From Oxytricha trifallax (taxonomy: Eukaryota > Ciliophora > Spirotrichea > Sporadotrichida > Oxytrichidae): a stretch of 64,000 nucleotides of DNA. A model generated the notes under the pieces. It saw only the letters and a list, made by a program, of their open reading frames with translations, did no database searches and was not told the DNA's origin. The position numbers and the translations under genes were made by a program. Shown piece after piece: positions 60,803 to 64,000 of this stretch. The DNA lies in the NCBI GenBank assembly GCA_000711775.1, contig ARYC01001186.1, positions 32,532 to 96,531 of the forward strand, written 5' to 3'. Numbering within the stretch: position 1 is the first letter of the stretch; the number at the start of each line of letters is the position of its first letter.

Positions 60803-62168
60803 TGTTGATAAGCTTTAAGAATGTGTTAACTTAAAAGTATCATGCTTTGATTATCTAGAAATTATCTAAATTTGAAGTTTAAAAGAAAATTGTGGCTCGT
60901 AGGAATATAGATTTCCAAAGTGGGATGCAAATCCTTTATAGAAACTATTAGATCAAACAATTAAGTTTATGTGAGACAACTTAAGTCCCATTAATAATGT
61001 GCTTTTAAAATGTGTTCATGCAAGGTTTTTTCTTTCCATGAATATCCAGATATCTTAAAGCTTGCAACAATTGAGATTAAATTTTATTAAAATCGAAGTA
61101 TTTTAAATAAATATTCCCAATTAGAGTTATTACATGTCTTTTTATTAACTTAGTTGCCTGACCAGGAAAGAATTTATATGCATTTTGCGATGCTTTGTCA
61201 TATCATAAAACTTTTTACTTTGACAATTCCAGCATAAGGTTTCATAGCAAGAAATAAACTTCAAGTTGCGATAGAGATTAGTGTAAATTTCTAGCTTTGC
61301 GATTGTAGAAATCACCAAATAACCTTTAAATTTATTGAGAAAAATCGAAATTATGCTAAATATTGAAAAAAAAAGGAATATTTGATTATATTTTTACATA
61401 AGAAATTCGAATTAGCTTTGATCTCTCAAAAAAGTCAAACTTCTTTGTTTTGATTAAGTCTGTAAGAACTGAATTTAAAAAATGTTTTCGTGCTTTAAAT
61501 ATCCAGATATTGGTTTTTTAGAAATTTCGAATGAAGTCATGGCACAATCTAATATAAATTAAAAAATGGCATAGAAATACTTTACAGATTCTATTATATC
61601 AAAATTATGTATAAATGTTTAATAGCGGGTGGAGCTATTTCTGATAAGCTTTAAGAATGTGTTAACTTAAAATCATCGTGCTTTGAATATCAAGAAATTA
61701 TCTAAATTTCAAGTTTAAAAGGAAATTGTGGCTCGTAGGAATATAGATTTCCAAAGTGGGATGCAAATCCTTTATAGAAACTATTAGATCAAACAATTAA
61801 GTTTATGTGAGACAACTCAAGTCCCATTAATAATGTGCTTTTAAAATGTGTTCATTCAAGGTTCTTTCTTTCCATGAATATCCAGATATCTTCAAGCTTG
61901 CAACAATGGAGATTAAATTTTATTAAAATCGAAGTATTTTAAATAAATATTCCCAATTAGAGTTATTGCATGTCTTTTTATTAACTTAGTTGCCTGACCA
62001 GGAAAGAATTTAATATGCATTTTGCGATTCTTTGTCATATCATAAAACTTTTTACTTTGACAATTCTAGCATAAGGTTTCATAACAAGATATAAACTTCA
62101 AGTTGCGATAGATATTAGTGTTAATTTCTAGCTTTGCGATTGTAGAAATCACCAAATGACCTTTAAAT

Positions 62169-62477
62169 TTATTGAGAAAAATTTAAATTTATGATAAATA
62201 TTGAAAGAAATGGCAATTTTGAACATATTTTTACATAAGAAATTCGAATTTGCTTTGATCTCTCATCAAAGAAAAAATTCTTTGTTTTGATTGAGTCTGT
62301 AAGAACTGAATTTAAAATAGGTTTTCGTGCTTTAAATATCCAGAAATTGTTTTTTTTAGAAGTTTTGAATGAAGTCATGGCACAATCTAATATAAATTTT
62401 AAAATAGCATAGAAATACTTTACAGGTACTTTTATATCGAAAATCATGTATAAATATTGAATAGCGGATGGAGCCAT
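62169..62477 (-). pseudogene. Satellite-unit ORF A (unit 9), frameshifted
   Basis: It carries the same missing T and KTKNFFF variant as unit 4, so the two share history. Confidence 0.35.
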
Positions 62478-62987
62478 TGTTGATAAGCTTTAAGAATGTG
62501 TTAACTTAAAAGTATCATGCTTTGATTATCTAGAAATTATCTAAATTTGAAGTTTAAAAGAAAATTGTGGCTCGTAGGAATATAGATTTCCAAAGTGGGA
62601 TGCAAATCCTTTATAGAAACTATTAGATCAAACAATTAAGTTTATGTGAGACAACTTAAGTCCCATTAATAATGTGCTTTTAAAATGTGTTCATGCAAGG
62701 TTTTTTCTTTCCATGAATATCCAGATATCTTAAAGCTTGCAACAATTGAGATTAAATTTTATTAAAATCGAAGTATTTTAAATAAATATTCCCAATTAGA
62801 GTTATTACATGTCTTTTTATTAACTTAGTTGCCTGACCAGGAAAGAATTTAATATGCATTTTGCGATGCTTTGTCATATCATAAAACTTTTTACTTTGAC
62901 AATTCTAGCATAAGGTTTCATAACAAGAAATAAACTTAAAGTTGCGATAGAGATTAGTGTTAATTTCTAGCTTTACGATTGTAGAAA

Positions 62988-63317
62988 TCACCAAATGACC
63001 TTTAAATTTATTGAGAAAAATTGAAATTTTATGATAAATATTGAAAGAAATGGCAATTTTGATTATATTTTTACATAAGAAATTCGAATTTGCTTTGATC
63101 TCTCATCAAAGACAAACTTCTTTGTTTTGATTGAGTCTGTAAGAACTGAATTTAAAATAGGTTTTCGTGCTTTAAATATCCAGAAATTGTTTTTTTTAGA
63201 AGTTTTGAATGAAGTCATGGCACAATCTAATATAAATTTTAAAATAGCATAGAAATACTTTACAGGTACTTTTATATCGAAAATCATGTATAAATATTGA
63301 ATAGCGGATGGAGCCAT
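62988..63317 (-). CDS. Satellite-unit ORF A (unit 10)
   Basis: Full-length frame with TAA as Gln and TGA stop; last well-conserved unit before the diverged terminal unit. Confidence 0.35.
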
Positions 63318-64000
63318 TGTTGATAAGCTTTAAGAATGTGTTAACTTAAAAGTATCATGCTTTGATTATCTAGAAATTATCTAAATTTGAAGTTTAAAAG
63401 AAAATTGTGGCTCGTAGGAATATAGATTTCCAAAGTGGGATGCAAATCCTTTATAGAAACTATTAGATCAAACAATTAAGTTTATGTGAGACAACTTAAG
63501 TCCCATTAATTAATTTGCTTTTAAAATGTATTCATTCAAGGTTTTTTAGTTCTTTGAATATCCAAATATCTTCAAGCTTACAACAATTGAGATTAAGTTT
63601 TAATAAATTCGAAGTATTTTAAATAAATATTGCGAATGAGAGTTATTGCATATCTTTTTATTTATTTAGTTGCTTCACAAGGATAGAATTTAATATGCAT
63701 TTTGCGATGCTTTGTCTTATCATAAACTTTTTACTTTGACAATTCCTGCATAAGTTTTCATAACAAGAAATAAACTTCAAGTTGCGAAAGAGATAAGTGT
63801 AAATTTCTAGCTATGCGATTGTTGAAATCACCAAATGACCTTTAAATTTATTGAGAAAAATTGAAATTTTATGTTAAATATTTAAAAAATTTGCAAATTA
63901 TAATCTATTTTATATATATATAAGAAATTCAAATTTTCTTTGATCTTTCATCAAAGTCAAACTTCTTTTTTTTTATTAAGTCTGTAAGAACTGAATTAAA

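Larger units (their letters stand above)
52953..64000. repeat. Tandem array of about 840-bp satellite units
   Basis: The marker GATAAGCTTTAAGAATGTG recurs at 52953, 53793, 54633, 57451, 58290, 59129, 59968, 60807, 61643, 62482 and 63322, giving periods of 840, 840, (2818), 839, 839, 839, 839, 836, 839 and 840. The large gap equals one unit plus a 1970-bp insertion plus an 8-bp duplication. Units are nearly identical, except for diverged 3' portions near 59640-59960 and 61320-61640 and a diverged last unit beyond 63500. The array starts abruptly at about 52950 and runs off the window, so its full size is unknown. Confidence 0.97.

Noticed and set aside
52953..64000. CRISPR-like array
   Set aside because: Units are 840 bp with no short repeat/spacer alternation, and the genome is eukaryotic.

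Overview
This window looks like germline or little-processed somatic DNA of a ciliate with a reassigned genetic code, most likely a karyorelictean such as Loxodes (nuclear code 27). The DNA is very AT-rich, and long coding stretches appear only if TAA and TAG are read as glutamine and in-frame TGA as tryptophan, with TGA also the terminator. Examples are a Rab-like WDTVSQERFRSIQ read through a TAA and a TAG, a kinase IQGILELHE read through TAG, and a transposase VDEWNF whose W is TGA. Under the standard code almost every real gene here is cut into fragments. Because no codon is an unambiguous stop, an open frame proves little. I called genes by protein-like composition, family motifs and frame consistency, so boundaries are approximate and many genes look broken by frame changes (indels, short introns or sequencing error).

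Layout. 0-13.9 kb: a palindromic MITE, then short genes or gene relics on both strands (RRM/SR-like, two decayed Rab-like GTPases, a Cys-rich protein, two coiled-coil proteins) and a second MITE with a perfect 8-bp target duplication. 14.8-16 kb: a decayed copy of an IS630/Tc1-like transposase. 17.0-17.5 kb: an isolated GC-rich island preceded by three TGACG boxes, inside about 8 kb of almost gene-free AT-rich DNA. 25-28.5 kb: a gene combining two C2H2-type fingers with a protein kinase domain, and its neighbours. 33-39 kb: several unrecognised minus-strand genes. 39-40.1 kb: a second transposase relic. 41.2-42.5 kb: unrecognised genes, including a convincing two-exon gene at 41838-42453.

43.6-50.8 kb has higher GC and holds the best mobile-element candidate: a long minus-strand gene, a plus-strand gene and a DD34E transposase gene, with a telomere-like (C4A4) stretch between genes and a nested 434-bp MITE. 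The combination of a DDE transposase with several accessory genes, plus a zinc-finger/kinase gene elsewhere in the window, recalls the TBE/Tec elements of spirotrich ciliates.

52.95-64.0 kb is a tandem array of about 840-bp units that runs off the right end, with eleven units visible. Each unit carries a minus-strand reading frame starting MAPSAIQYLY. One unit is interrupted by a 1970-bp element with terminal inverted repeats over 530 bp. Subtracting 1970 + 8 bp restores the unit length exactly, which fixes the target duplication at 8 bp.
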